64,000 bases of DNA from JBBQYD01 sp942493075 (GTDB lineage: Bacteria > Verrucomicrobiota > Verrucomicrobiia > Limisphaerales > UBA8199). Positions within the stretch are counted from its first letter, which is position 1. Every line of letters starts with the position of its first letter. Where the stretch lies: NCBI GenBank assembly GCA_942493075.1, contig OW818681.1, positions 3,162,001 to 3,226,000 of the forward strand, given 5' to 3'. This document shows positions 27,120 through 36,500 of the stretch, one piece after another. Position numbers and translations under genes: made by a program. The notes beneath the pieces are model-generated. The model was not told where the DNA came from. It did no database searches and saw only the letters and a list, made by a program, of their open reading frames with translations.

Positions 27120-27812
27120 ATGTCGGACCAGTGGAAGTCCGGCCGGTTCGTGTACGTGTTCTTCTCCCTGGGACTATTCAGCGCGATTTGGCTTCTAGGT
27201 CTCAAGCGCTGGTTGCCAATTCTACCCGGCTTTCCTAATACTGCAGTCACCACTTTGTGTTTTCTGGCAGCGGCAGCGGTTGCCCATGCCGGAGTGCCGC
27301 AGCGTTACTATTGGGGCATGCTTGCCGGATTAGGTTTTTCCGCGATCGGGGACGCGTTTCTCATGCAGAAAAGCGATTTCTTTGTGCCAGGCCTCAGCAG
27401 TTTCCTGATCGCCCACTTCTGTTATCTCTGGGCATTCATGGCTGATAGTCGATTTGCCCGGAGATGGGCTCCTTTCCTTGTCTATGCTGCGACAGGCATA
27501 ACGCTGGTTGCGTGGCTTTGGCCAAATATCCCATCGGCGCTCAGGCTTCCAGTGACTCTCTATACGGGAGCGATTTCTGTGATGGCCGCCCAAGCAGCCA
27601 GCCGAGGTCTCGTCAACCGCACACAGGGCAGCATTCTGGCTGCCGTAGGAGCCAGCCTTTTCGTAGCATCCGATTCCGTGCTGGCGGTCGGACGCTTCAG
27701 TCATTCATTTGAGCATGGAGGCACCGTGCTCCTTGTCTGCTACTTCAGTGCACAGGCGGCACTGGCTTTGTCGGTGATTCGGTATGGGAATCACCGATCA
27801 ATCACCCAATAA
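27120..27812 (+). CDS. YhhN-family membrane protein (lysoplasmalogenase-like)
   Basis: About 230 residues from the ATG at 27120, which has AGGCGG a few bases upstream; the frame is open from 27066. Seven to eight hydrophobic helices are visible. Family marks are FSAIGDAFLMQKSDFFVPGLSSFLIAH (in outline; note SAIGDAFLM and FLIAHFCYL), LYTGAISVMAAQAA and a late SLFVASDSVLAVGRF. The family includes lysoplasmalogenases, which split the vinyl-ether bond of lysoplasmalogen, and the mammalian TMEM86 proteins. The 3' end overlaps the convergent aldehyde dehydrogenase gene by 15 bp. Substrate in this organism is unknown. Confidence 0.82.
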   Translation: MSDQWKSGRFVYVFFSLGLFSAIWLLGLKRWLPILPGFPNTAVTTLCFLAAAAVAHAGVPQRYYWGMLAGLGFSAIGDAFLMQKSDFFVPGLSSFLIAHFCYLWAFMADSRFARRWAPFLVYAATGITLVAWLWPNIPSALRLPVTLYTGAISVMAAQAASRGLVNRTQGSILAAVGASLFVASDSVLAVGRFSHSFEHGGTVLLVCYFSAQAALALSVIRYGNHRSITQ

Positions 27813-29198
27813 ATACTTAAACGCCCGCTTGATTGTGCCTAAAGAGACCCGCGGTGGTGGATATCTCAAGGGCGGGTCAATGAAAGTCGAGCGGCGCAGA
27901 ACCGAGCGATAATGGGTGAAACAATCAAACCCCGCCCTGCCATGGTACGCACCCATGCCACTCTCCCCCAAGCCTCCAAAGGGCAGCTCCTTGGCGATCA
28001 TGTGGAGGATGGTGTCATTCACGCACACGCCGCCGGATCGAGTTTCAGCCAGCACGCGCTCCTGGATGGATCTGCTCTCTGTAAACAGATAGAGCGCCAA
28101 GGGTGCAGGTCTCTCTCGCAGAAATGCCAGCGCCTGGTCCAAATCCTCGAAGTCGATGATCGGCAAGATTGGACCAAAGATCTCCTCCTGCTTCAGAGGT
28201 GAATCAGCCCTTAAATCAGCTATCAGGGTAGGTGCCAGATACAGGTCCTGTGCGTTGCACTGTCCGCCGTGGATGACCCTTCCACTGCTCAGATAGCTCG
28301 TTAGCCGATCCCAATGCTGCCGGTTGATGACGCGTCCATAATCCGGGCTCTGGTGCGGGTCGCTGCCATAGAACTCGCCAAGTGCCGTTTTCAAGGCTTT
28401 AAGCAGAGGTTCGCGAATGCGACGATCTACGAAAAGAAAGTCCGGTGCGATGCAGGTCTGCCCAGCATTCATGAACTTCCCCCAGGCGATGCGTCTGGCC
28501 GTCACCTCAACCGAAGCATCAGCGCATACGATACAGGGTGATTTTCCACCCAACTCAAGCGTGACCGGTGTCAGGTGCCTGGCCGCAGCAGCCATGACCA
28601 ATTTTCCGACCCTTGAACTTCCGGTGAAAAAGATCTTATCAAAGTGTTCCCGCAGCAGGGCTTCCGCGACCTCCGGTCCCCCGGATGCCACCGCTACGTA
28701 GTCCGTTGGGAACGCCTCCCTAATGACTTTTCCAACCACTGCATCCGTGCGTGGAGCAAATTCAGACGGCTTAAGTATCACGCAATTCCCCGCCGCCAAA
28801 GCCCCGACCAAAGGCGATAGCAAAAGTTGAAATGGATAATTCCAGGTACCGATGATTAATGCGAGGCCGTAGGGTTCCGGGTGTCTTGTCCCCTCCCCCG
28901 GCCATGCTATCCATGGAACCCGCGCCTTCGCAGGAGTCGTCCAGGCTCCGATCTTTCGGAGGGCGTGGTGAAGTTCGCTCAGAACCAGGCCGATTTCGGT
29001 GGTGAACCCATGATAGGATGTCTTGCCAAGATCAGCTTCAAGGGCGGCCAGGAATGCGGATTCATTTGCCTCTAGCGCCTTGAGCAAACGCTCAAGTTGA
29101 GCACGACGAAACTCAACCGGGCGCGTGGCGCCTGATTGAAAAAACGCACGTTGTCGCTGGACGATGGACGTGAAATCGGTCGTCATCCGGGACGACAT
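27798..29198 (-). CDS. Aldehyde dehydrogenase (NAD(P)-dependent, ALDH3-like)
   Basis: A 466-residue cytoplasmic or membrane-associated ALDH. The NAD-binding and catalytic motifs are present: WNYPFQLLLSPLVGALAAGN, FFTGSSRVGKLV, VTLELGGKSPCIV with the general-base Glu, and GQTCIAPDF with the nucleophilic Cys. The C-terminal half has EEIFGPILPI and LPFGGLGESGMGAYHG. The lack of long N-terminal extension and the short spacing to WNYPF place it in the class 3 group, which oxidises medium or long aliphatic and aromatic aldehydes. A second ATG at 29186 is an alternative start. It is followed on the other strand by the YhhN-like gene, whose product could release an aldehyde from plasmalogens; a link is speculative. 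Confidence 0.95.
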   Translation of the reverse strand: MSSRMTTDFTSIVQRQRAFFQSGATRPVEFRRAQLERLLKALEANESAFLAALEADLGKTSYHGFTTEIGLVLSELHHALRKIGAWTTPAKARVPWIAWPGEGTRHPEPYGLALIIGTWNYPFQLLLSPLVGALAAGNCVILKPSEFAPRTDAVVGKVIREAFPTDYVAVASGGPEVAEALLREHFDKIFFTGSSRVGKLVMAAAARHLTPVTLELGGKSPCIVCADASVEVTARRIAWGKFMNAGQTCIAPDFLFVDRRIREPLLKALKTALGEFYGSDPHQSPDYGRVINRQHWDRLTSYLSSGRVIHGGQCNAQDLYLAPTLIADLRADSPLKQEEIFGPILPIIDFEDLDQALAFLRERPAPLALYLFTESRSIQERVLAETRSGGVCVNDTILHMIAKELPFGGLGESGMGAYHGRAGFDCFTHYRSVLRRSTFIDPPLRYPPPRVSLGTIKRAFKYLLGD

Positions 29199-29280
29199 TC
29201 TACTGGCAGCAGCCTAGCGTCAAGGAACACTTTGGTCCGCATTCTGATTACCCGGCAGTTATCAAACGAACTGGCGGAGC

Positions 29281-31641
29281 TTACTCAGCGCGCAGCATGC
29301 GCACACCGTAGAGCCCCCCGGCCCAGGCGCCCGGATGGGCCTGCAAACGGATGTTCACCCGGGACTTTCCTGCCACCGTTGTTGGCGGGATCGTGTAGGT
29401 CACCTCGAAGAATTTGCCGGGCTCGTTCATAAGCAGTTTCTGCGTGCCAAGCTTGGTTGTATCCAAGAGGACATCAAAAACGCGGTTGCCGTTTTCGCCT
29501 CCCCAGTAGGTCAGCACCAGTTCATTGGTCCTGCCTGGCTCTATCTTGAGATCAAACGCGAACCAACCGCCATCGACAGCGTGCCGCCACTTGCGTCCAT
29601 TGAAATTCCCTGCGCTCGTATTCTCTCCTTTGAGGTCGTGGTCTTTCTCAGGTTGCTGCTCGCCAATACGCAACTCATCAATGGTGCGAGCGGCCAGTTT
29701 CGCCTCCCGTTCACGCTCGGCCAGCAGCAGCGCCTGCCGCTGTTCCCACTCGAGTGCCGTAAAGGTGTCAAAATAAACAGTGTGACGTCGGTCGTGGATC
29801 ATGAAGAAGGGTTCCAGCGCAACCTCACGAGGCTTTCCGACACCGTGCGTTTTAAAACTCAACCTGGACGCCTTGGCTGGCTGCAGCCAATCCACAGGGT
29901 CTTTCCCCTCAGTCACGAGCACCGGCACAAAATCGGGTGCTTTCGCTCCGGGATCATCTGTTGGTCCAAGATTCCCAGCCAGCAAAACGGGCCCGTAGAA
30001 TACACCTAAACGCTTGGGATTGTCCGGCATCGATTCAGTCCGCAACGACATTGGGAACTCGACCTCCAGCTTGTCCCCGGCCTTCCAGTCACGATCGAGC
30101 GTAACGTAGGAGCCAGGCTTCTCTGAATTACTCAGCGCTTTCCCGTTCAACCGGATTCTAAACCCCTGATGCGCCCACTGAGGGTAGCGCAAATGGAGCG
30201 CCAAACGTTGTTTTTTCCCCTCCACCACGCTGATCGTTGTTTTTTGCTCGAATGGCCAACCTGTTTCCTGGCGAAGTTTTAAACCTTGTTCGGTCCAGTT
30301 GAGCTCAGAGGCAATAAACAGGTTGATCCAGACGCCCTTGTCGTCGTGAAAATAGATACCTTCACCATAGCGGACGTGATTTTCCATGCCCGTGCCGACG
30401 CAGCAGGTAAAGCTGTCGTAGAGTGTTTGGTAACTCTTTGTCCCGCCCGGACGCAACGTGAGGTTATAAATGACACGTCCATCGGGATGTTGCGTTCCCC
30501 GGATATGATTGAGGAGTGCTCTCTCATAAAAAGCGGCTTTGGCCTCGCTCGGGCTCCAACCGAACACATGCGTGGTGAGCTTGAGCATATTGTAAACATT
30601 GCAGGTCTCAGTCGTGTCGTCCGTGAGCCGATCATTCAATTTGCCCGGTTCGCCGAAATGCTCATGGTCACAATGTCCACCCGTGATGTAGCTGTGATGA
30701 TTGACCACGCGTTCCCAGAAAAAGTCTGCGGCGGCGCGGTCCTCGGCCTTGCCCGTCAACTCGTATAAACGGGCATGGCCGATCAGTTTTGGAATCTGCG
30801 TGTTGGCGTGTTTCCCCGGCAGAATGTCTTCCCCCCTGGCCAGCGGATCAATGATGGTTTTGTGGTGAAACCGGCGTGCAAGATTCAAATAGCGGGCATC
30901 GCCCGTGTCGGCATATAGATCCGCGAAAGTCTCGTTCAGACCGCCGAACTCCGCCGCCATGATTTGCTGCATTTGTTCGTCAGTCAGTTTCGCGTGAGTG
31001 CGTTCGAACCAGTCTGCTAACTGACGTTCCACCAGAAGCGCCGGCTCATGGCCGCACAGACGGTAAGCATCTCTCAACCCCGCGAAGACCTTATGCATCG
31101 TGTAATTGGGAACCCAACCGCCATTCAGATCGAAACCTGCGGAGCGGATATCGCCGGCGGCAACCTCCGCGTAGATTTTCTTATCGTTAGGAATAGCTGC
31201 CAGGTAGCCATCGCCATTAGCCTTCTGGCACTCGGCCAATTCCGAAACCATGTAAGTAACCCGCTCCAGGAAACGCTTATCACCGGTCGCTGCATAGGCC
31301 TGTGCGCAAGCGCTTAGGTAATGCCCGCCATTATGTCCAGATACGCCTTGGGATTCCCACCCGCCATAATGCTTTGCCTTCGGTTCCAGACCCGCTTCCT
31401 TTCGGAAATTTGCCAGGAACCTGTCCGGTTCGAGGCTAAGAAGGTACTGGACTGCGATGTCTTGAGCTTCCTTAAAGGTGCCATCCAAGAGCCGCACCTG
31501 GTCCAGCCTAAAAGGGACTGCTTTTGGCGGGGGTATGGGCCGAGCGGTTTCCGCATGAGACGCACAAAAACCGAGAATGAAGGTTAAACCAAGAGTCAGG
31601 AACCGGGATACCTCCAAGATTGATGTCTTCTGGCGCAGCAT
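29281..31641 (-). CDS. Glycoside hydrolase family 127 (beta-L-arabinofuranosidase-like), exported
   Basis: A 786-residue exported enzyme. A signal peptide (FLTLGLTFILGFCASHAET) precedes the domain starting FRLDQVRLLDGTFKEAQDI. The (alpha/alpha)6 barrel shows WESQGVSGHNGGHYLSACA, PNYTMHKVFAGLRDAY, ETCNVYNMLKL and FTCCVGTGMENH; in characterised GH127 enzymes a cysteine in the last motif acts as nucleophile on a zinc site. Two C-terminal beta-sandwich regions follow, ending with GGENGNRVFDVLLD and VNIRLQAHPGAWAGGLYGVR. Members remove beta-L-arabinofuranose from plant glycoproteins or pectin. No other arabinose genes are near; it stands alone with an 80-bp gap to the ALDH gene. Confidence 0.93.
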   Translation of the reverse strand: MLRQKTSILEVSRFLTLGLTFILGFCASHAETARPIPPPKAVPFRLDQVRLLDGTFKEAQDIAVQYLLSLEPDRFLANFRKEAGLEPKAKHYGGWESQGVSGHNGGHYLSACAQAYAATGDKRFLERVTYMVSELAECQKANGDGYLAAIPNDKKIYAEVAAGDIRSAGFDLNGGWVPNYTMHKVFAGLRDAYRLCGHEPALLVERQLADWFERTHAKLTDEQMQQIMAAEFGGLNETFADLYADTGDARYLNLARRFHHKTIIDPLARGEDILPGKHANTQIPKLIGHARLYELTGKAEDRAAADFFWERVVNHHSYITGGHCDHEHFGEPGKLNDRLTDDTTETCNVYNMLKLTTHVFGWSPSEAKAAFYERALLNHIRGTQHPDGRVIYNLTLRPGGTKSYQTLYDSFTCCVGTGMENHVRYGEGIYFHDDKGVWINLFIASELNWTEQGLKLRQETGWPFEQKTTISVVEGKKQRLALHLRYPQWAHQGFRIRLNGKALSNSEKPGSYVTLDRDWKAGDKLEVEFPMSLRTESMPDNPKRLGVFYGPVLLAGNLGPTDDPGAKAPDFVPVLVTEGKDPVDWLQPAKASRLSFKTHGVGKPREVALEPFFMIHDRRHTVYFDTFTALEWEQRQALLLAEREREAKLAARTIDELRIGEQQPEKDHDLKGENTSAGNFNGRKWRHAVDGGWFAFDLKIEPGRTNELVLTYWGGENGNRVFDVLLDTTKLGTQKLLMNEPGKFFEVTYTIPPTTVAGKSRVNIRLQAHPGAWAGGLYGVRMLRAE

Positions 31642-31809
31642 ATATTTGAATCATCAGAGCGGTTACAGGTTTAACAAGGATTTACCTTGGCCAGCGGCTT
31701 GTGGCAAGCTGGATACGCACACCTCGTGAAGAATCCATTCGCGCCTATCGCGCACTTGACAGTGGACATATTCGAGGAGTTCAAGCAGACTGTTGCCGGT
31801 GAGCCCATT

Positions 31810-32985
31810 ATGAATGAAGCCATCCAGCACGAACCCTCAACGGATGTAGTCATTAGCACGGTAGCGGGCCAGGTTACAGCCACCCATTACGCCAGTTCTC
31901 CGGAATACAGTGAACTGGTGCTCTCACTGCTCCGCCAGTCCGCTGAAGCCGGCAACGCCGATTCCCAGGCTAAACTAGGTGCCATGTATGCCTGCGGAGA
32001 TGGTGTCGCCAGAAATTACGCCACAGCTTTCGAACTCTTGCAGCAGGCTGCCGCCCAGAACCATGGCTCTGCGCTATATAACCTGGGCGTTATGTATGCC
32101 AATGGCTATGGCGTGGAGAGCGATCCTGAGCTGGCATTCAAATGCTACACCCGGGCGGCAGAACGCGGCAGCTTGGATGCCCTAAATAATCTCGGCGTCT
32201 GTAATCAACGGGGTTTTGGCTGTGTCAGGAGCCTGGAACTCGCGTTTGAGAAGTTCAAGGAAGCCGCGAAGCGCGGGTATGCAGTCGCCATGTCCAATTG
32301 TGGTTACATGAAAGAGTTGGGCCTGGGAACCGACTTGGATGAGGAGGAGGCGCTTCGACACTATCGCAATGCTGCCAGCCGCGGATGCGTTGAGGCCGCC
32401 TATAACCTCGGGCGCCTTTACCTGTTTACAACGACGGTTTTCAACGATTTTTCCCTGGGGTACGAGGCTCTTCAGAACGCCGCCAAAATCGGATCATCAG
32501 ATGCCCATAACCTTTTGGGATGTATCGCCTATAAAGGATACAAGACCGAGCGCGATTACGAGAAAGCCCGCAGCTTCTTCCTGGAGGCCGAGCGGTTGGG
32601 CAATCCGGCTGCAATGAACAACCTGGGATGGTTATCCCAACACGGTTATGGAGTGCCGTGCGACATTCAGAAAGCGATCGAGTATTACACGCGCTCAGCC
32701 GAGCTAGGTTATGCGAGCGCACAGTGCAACCTCGGGTACTTGTATTACAGCGGTGTGGGTGTAGCTCCAGATCCAAAGCAGGCATACAGATTCTTCCTTC
32801 GGGCGGCTGAGACGGAGAACCTTACTGCAATGTTTAACCTGGCTTTGCTCCACCTCGATCCGGATAGCGGCTACTATCATGAGGACCATGCCGACTCGTT
32901 GCTTAAAAAATGCGCGCTGGCTGGCTTTTCCGACGCGCGGGACCTTTTAACCGAACTAAGAGCTAACAGAGCTTCCGGTGCTTAA
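31810..32985 (+). CDS. Sel1-repeat (SLR/TPR-like) protein
   Basis: About 391 residues made almost entirely of Sel1 repeats, each about 36 residues with the A-x-x-x-L-G-x-x-Y-x-x-G-x-G-V pattern: AQAKLGAMYACGDGVARNY-like, SALYNLGVMYANGYGVESD, DALNNLGVCNQRGFGCV, AVAMSNCGYMKELGLGTD, AAMNNLGWLSQHGYGVPC, ASAQCNLGYLYYSGVGV. About ten repeats form a right-handed alpha-solenoid for protein-protein contacts. No signal peptide is visible from the ATG at 31810; the frame also opens with TTG at 31687 but that adds a non-typical leader. Its stop overlaps the start of the FHA protein gene, so the two are co-translated. Partner unknown. Confidence 0.88.
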   Translation: MNEAIQHEPSTDVVISTVAGQVTATHYASSPEYSELVLSLLRQSAEAGNADSQAKLGAMYACGDGVARNYATAFELLQQAAAQNHGSALYNLGVMYANGYGVESDPELAFKCYTRAAERGSLDALNNLGVCNQRGFGCVRSLELAFEKFKEAAKRGYAVAMSNCGYMKELGLGTDLDEEEALRHYRNAASRGCVEAAYNLGRLYLFTTTVFNDFSLGYEALQNAAKIGSSDAHNLLGCIAYKGYKTERDYEKARSFFLEAERLGNPAAMNNLGWLSQHGYGVPCDIQKAIEYYTRSAELGYASAQCNLGYLYYSGVGVAPDPKQAYRFFLRAAETENLTAMFNLALLHLDPDSGYYHEDHADSLLKKCALAGFSDARDLLTELRANRASGA

Positions 32986-33460
32986 GCTGACTTACCAGAC
33001 TAACGTCTTTGGGTCGATCGACTTCGAGTATGACCGGCCCGTCCTTCGCGTTGGCAGCGATCCGGCCAATGATCTGGTATTAGGTCACCACTCGGTCTCT
33101 CCGTTTCATTGTGTGCTTTTGTTTCGAAGTGAGAAGATAGTCTGGGTGCCACCTCAGCCGGATGACTTGTCTGAGACCGACTTTGAAAGTCTCACTGGAC
33201 CCGAGTTTCGGGCTGGAGATCGGTTGCAGATAGGCGAGCTGGAGTTCCTGTTGGAACGTTCTTCACGCAGCGTTGAATTGCATCGGAGCGAACCCGTAAG
33301 CGATGAGTCGCCGAGTGCTGAGAATTGCACGCATTACTGCCCTAATTGCCGCCGGTTCATTCCAGAGCACACGGTCAAACGAGTGGGACTTGTCGGACAG
33401 CCAAAACGCGAGCTTTGTCCCCAATGCAGCCGGTTATTGGAAGTAGTTCTACGCCCCTGA
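32978..33460 (+). CDS. FHA-domain protein with C-terminal zinc-ribbon-like motif
   Basis: A 160-residue protein starting at GTG and overlapping the Sel1 gene by 8 bases. The first 95 residues form an FHA-like domain, with LRVGSDPANDLVLGHHSVSPFHC matching the G-S/D-x-x-x-N-D and S-x-x-H core in outline (SVSPFHC). The C-terminus has two cysteine pairs, CPNC and CPQC, about 36 residues apart, a likely zinc ribbon. FHA domains bind phosphothreonine, so this may read out a Ser/Thr kinase, but no kinase gene is present in the window. The Sel1-FHA coupling suggests a scaffold pair. Confidence 0.8.
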   Translation: MLKLTYQTNVFGSIDFEYDRPVLRVGSDPANDLVLGHHSVSPFHCVLLFRSEKIVWVPPQPDDLSETDFESLTGPEFRAGDRLQIGELEFLLERSSRSVELHRSEPVSDESPSAENCTHYCPNCRRFIPEHTVKRVGLVGQPKRELCPQCSRLLEVVLRP

Positions 33461-33576
33461 TGCCGCGAATTGCTCCATCAGCAGCCCCGCGTGAGTCCCC
33501 CATAAACCTGCAAGCTGTCTGAGTGCCTTGAGCTGCTTCCCAACGCTTGAATGCCTACCTCGCTTGTTTTTAGGAT

Positions 33577-33589
33577 GTAAGTCACTTAC
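33577..33589. promoter_or_regulatory. 13-bp perfect palindrome before the subtilase gene
   Basis: GTAAGTCACTTAC is a perfect inverted repeat with a single central base, 10 bases before the GTG start of the protease gene and flanked on both sides by AGGAT. It could be an operator or a translation-level control, or chance; no similar copy was noticed elsewhere in the window. Confidence 0.35.
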
Positions 33590-33598
33590 CTTCAGGAT

Positions 33599-36500
33599 GT
33601 GAAGCTTGCTCGTTACCGAAGCCAAGCTGCGGCGGTTACCGCAGCAATCCTCTGCATCCTGACGGTTTCCGCATTGGGCAAGCCCATTCGTTTGAGAAAC
33701 GAAACCATTACCGTTGACGAGCGCTCACGTTCGGCGCTATCCCAGACCAATCAAGCCAAGTCAGGTCTCTTCCTCATCCAGTTTACAGGCACCCCAACCC
33801 ACGAGCAACGAATGGCTGTGCAGAAAGCTGGCTTGGTATTGCTCAACTACGTGCCCGAGGACGCTTTTCTTGCACGCGGCCAAAGTCCTAACCTTGAGCA
33901 CATCTGCAGCCTGCCTTTCATCACCTGGGTGGGCCCTTACCTGCCTGCGCACAAACTTCATCGATCTTTGCAGGCGCACACCAGGTCGGCTGCAAACCCC
34001 TCCGTCCACGCCAGCGTTCTCTTGGTCCCGGGGGCGACGCTGGAGCAGTTACATCAGGTCACAAACGCCTTCACAACGATTCGGCAAGACACAGCTTTGC
34101 GTTCCGGACGCGTCGTTCGGGGCCAGTTATCAGGTCAGCAACTTCAGGGGTTAGCTCAATCTGACGCGGTACTCTGGATAGAGCCCGAACCTCAGATGCG
34201 GCTGAATGATGAGGTCGCCTCGAAGTTGGTAGCCGGAGATGCCGGCCCCGGACGGCTTCTGACACAGGATTTTGGCTACGACGGCTCCGGAGTAACGGTG
34301 GCTGTCGCGGACAGTGGACTCAATAATGGCGAGGCAGAGACGATGCACCCTGATTTGTTCGGTCGCACGCCCGCCTTCTTTGCTTACGGGGGCCTTGAAG
34401 ACGCGTCGGACGAGCATAGCCATGGCACACATGTCGCCGGCATCATCGCAGGCAACGGCGCCACAGGTGAAGCGGATGAAAATGGCGCACTTTTCGGCTT
34501 GGGAGTGGCTCCTGGAGCCCAGATCGTAGCCCAGCGCATATTTGACGGCGTTGGCAATTATTTTCCTCCGCCAGGGTTTGATGGAATGACATCGGACGCA
34601 CTGGATGCGGGCGCCGACATCGGCAGCAACAGTTGGGGTGATGACACTCAGGGCCGCTACGACATTAGCGCAATGGAATTCGACGAGTTGGTGCGCGACG
34701 CTGATTTGATCCGCCTGGGAGATCAGCCTTACATCCTGGAATTCTCGGCCGGAAATGCGGGACCTGCGCCACAGACCATTGGCAGCCCGGCTGTCGCCAA
34801 GAACGTAATCGCCACGGGTGCTTCCGAAAATGACCGCACTGAATTCCTGATCTATGGAGACGGCCCGGAGGTGATGGCAGACTTCTCAAGCCGAGGTCCG
34901 TGTGAAGATGGGCGGATCAAGCCGGATATTGTGGCCCCTGGGACCTACATAGCTTCTCTGCAATCCTCCTCGGCAACGGACCAGTATGCCTGGGCTCCTA
35001 TTTCACCCAATTACCAATATCAAGGAGGGACAAGCCAGGCTGGACCGCACGCATCGGGAGCAGCGGCAGTCTTTGTGCAGCTTTACCGGGAAACACACGG
35101 TGGTCAGACCCCTTCCCCGGCCCTGGTCAAAGCGGCACTGATTAACACAGCCGTTGATCTACTGGATGAGTTTGGAACGGCGCCCGTTCCAAACAACGAT
35201 GAAGGATGGGGACGAATCGATCTAGTGTCTTTCTTTGATTCCGCGATTGTCTTCGACTACACAGATCAAACGGTTCTACTGACAGAAGGTAATTTCCTTG
35301 AAAAACGCGTTATTTTGAGTGATTCCACCCAGCCGCTTAAAATCACGCTTACTTACACTGATGTGCCTGCATTTCCTGGTGCAGTTCCTGCCCTGGTTAA
35401 CGATCTGGATCTCGAGGTCATCGGCCCAAGTGGAGCTGTGTTTAGGGGTAATCAATTTCACGATGGAGAGTCTGTGCCCGGCGCCGTCGATGGCGATCGC
35501 CTGAACAATGTGGAGGGATTCCTCCTGTGGGAGCCACAGCCAGGGCTTTACACAATTCGGGTGCGCGCTGTAAAAGTCGCTGCCGATGCACGGATCGACA
35601 CCCTCGGCGTGGACCAGGACTTCGCCCTCATCATTGCCACCCAGCCCGCAGCCCCGGGGACAGGGATCGTGTCGCTCAACAGGGAGGCCTATCGCACCGG
35701 AGACGTCATTCATGTGCAACTCATGGACGAGGACCTGGCCGGACAGCCCACCGCTGCTGTAACCATCAAGAGTACGGTCGAAGTGATCGCAGAGAGCGTG
35801 GTATTGCACGCCGCCGGCAATTACGGCTTGTTTACGGGCACCATCGCCATCGCCACGGGACCAGCCATTTCGGATGGAAAACTCCAGGTTGCCGATGGCA
35901 GCCTGATTACAGCCACCTATATTGATGCCTCAGCCAATGCAACACGGACTGCCAATGCTCGTGCTGATTTTTCGCCACCCGGTTTTTCTAACGTCCAAGT
36001 GACGAACCTATACAGTCAGGCGGTAATCACCTGGAACACGACCGAGCCAGCAACAGCGTTCATTCGGTTTGGAACCAACCGGACCGCGTTGGATCGCAGC
36101 CTCACAAATGCATTTGCCGAAACCGAGCAGAGCTTCACCCTGGCTGGATTGGCGACCGAGGTGACATGGTGGTTCGAACTCATCTGCACGGACGAGGCCG
36201 GAAACCGCGCCACCAACAACAATGCCGGGCAGTTGTTTTCTTTCGTACTGCCGGGTGGCCCGCCTTTATTGCTGGTTGACTCTTTTGCCGATGAAGTCCT
36301 CACGCTGGGAGCACCACCGCTCTCAGGCTACACTGAGGCCCTGGATCAATTAGGCATTCCCTACCAGGTTTGGAATGCCGTAAGCAATCCGCCGCCAACG
36401 GCGGCTGCCCTTTCCGCCTACCGTGCGGTGATTTGGCGGGTGCCAGAGCTATCTGGTGGCTGGAGCGCCACGGAGCAGGTTTCCATTTCGAACTACCTGG

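Noticed and set aside
31756..31785. TTGACA as a -35 box before the Sel1 gene
   Set aside because: No TATAAT-like box follows at the right distance.
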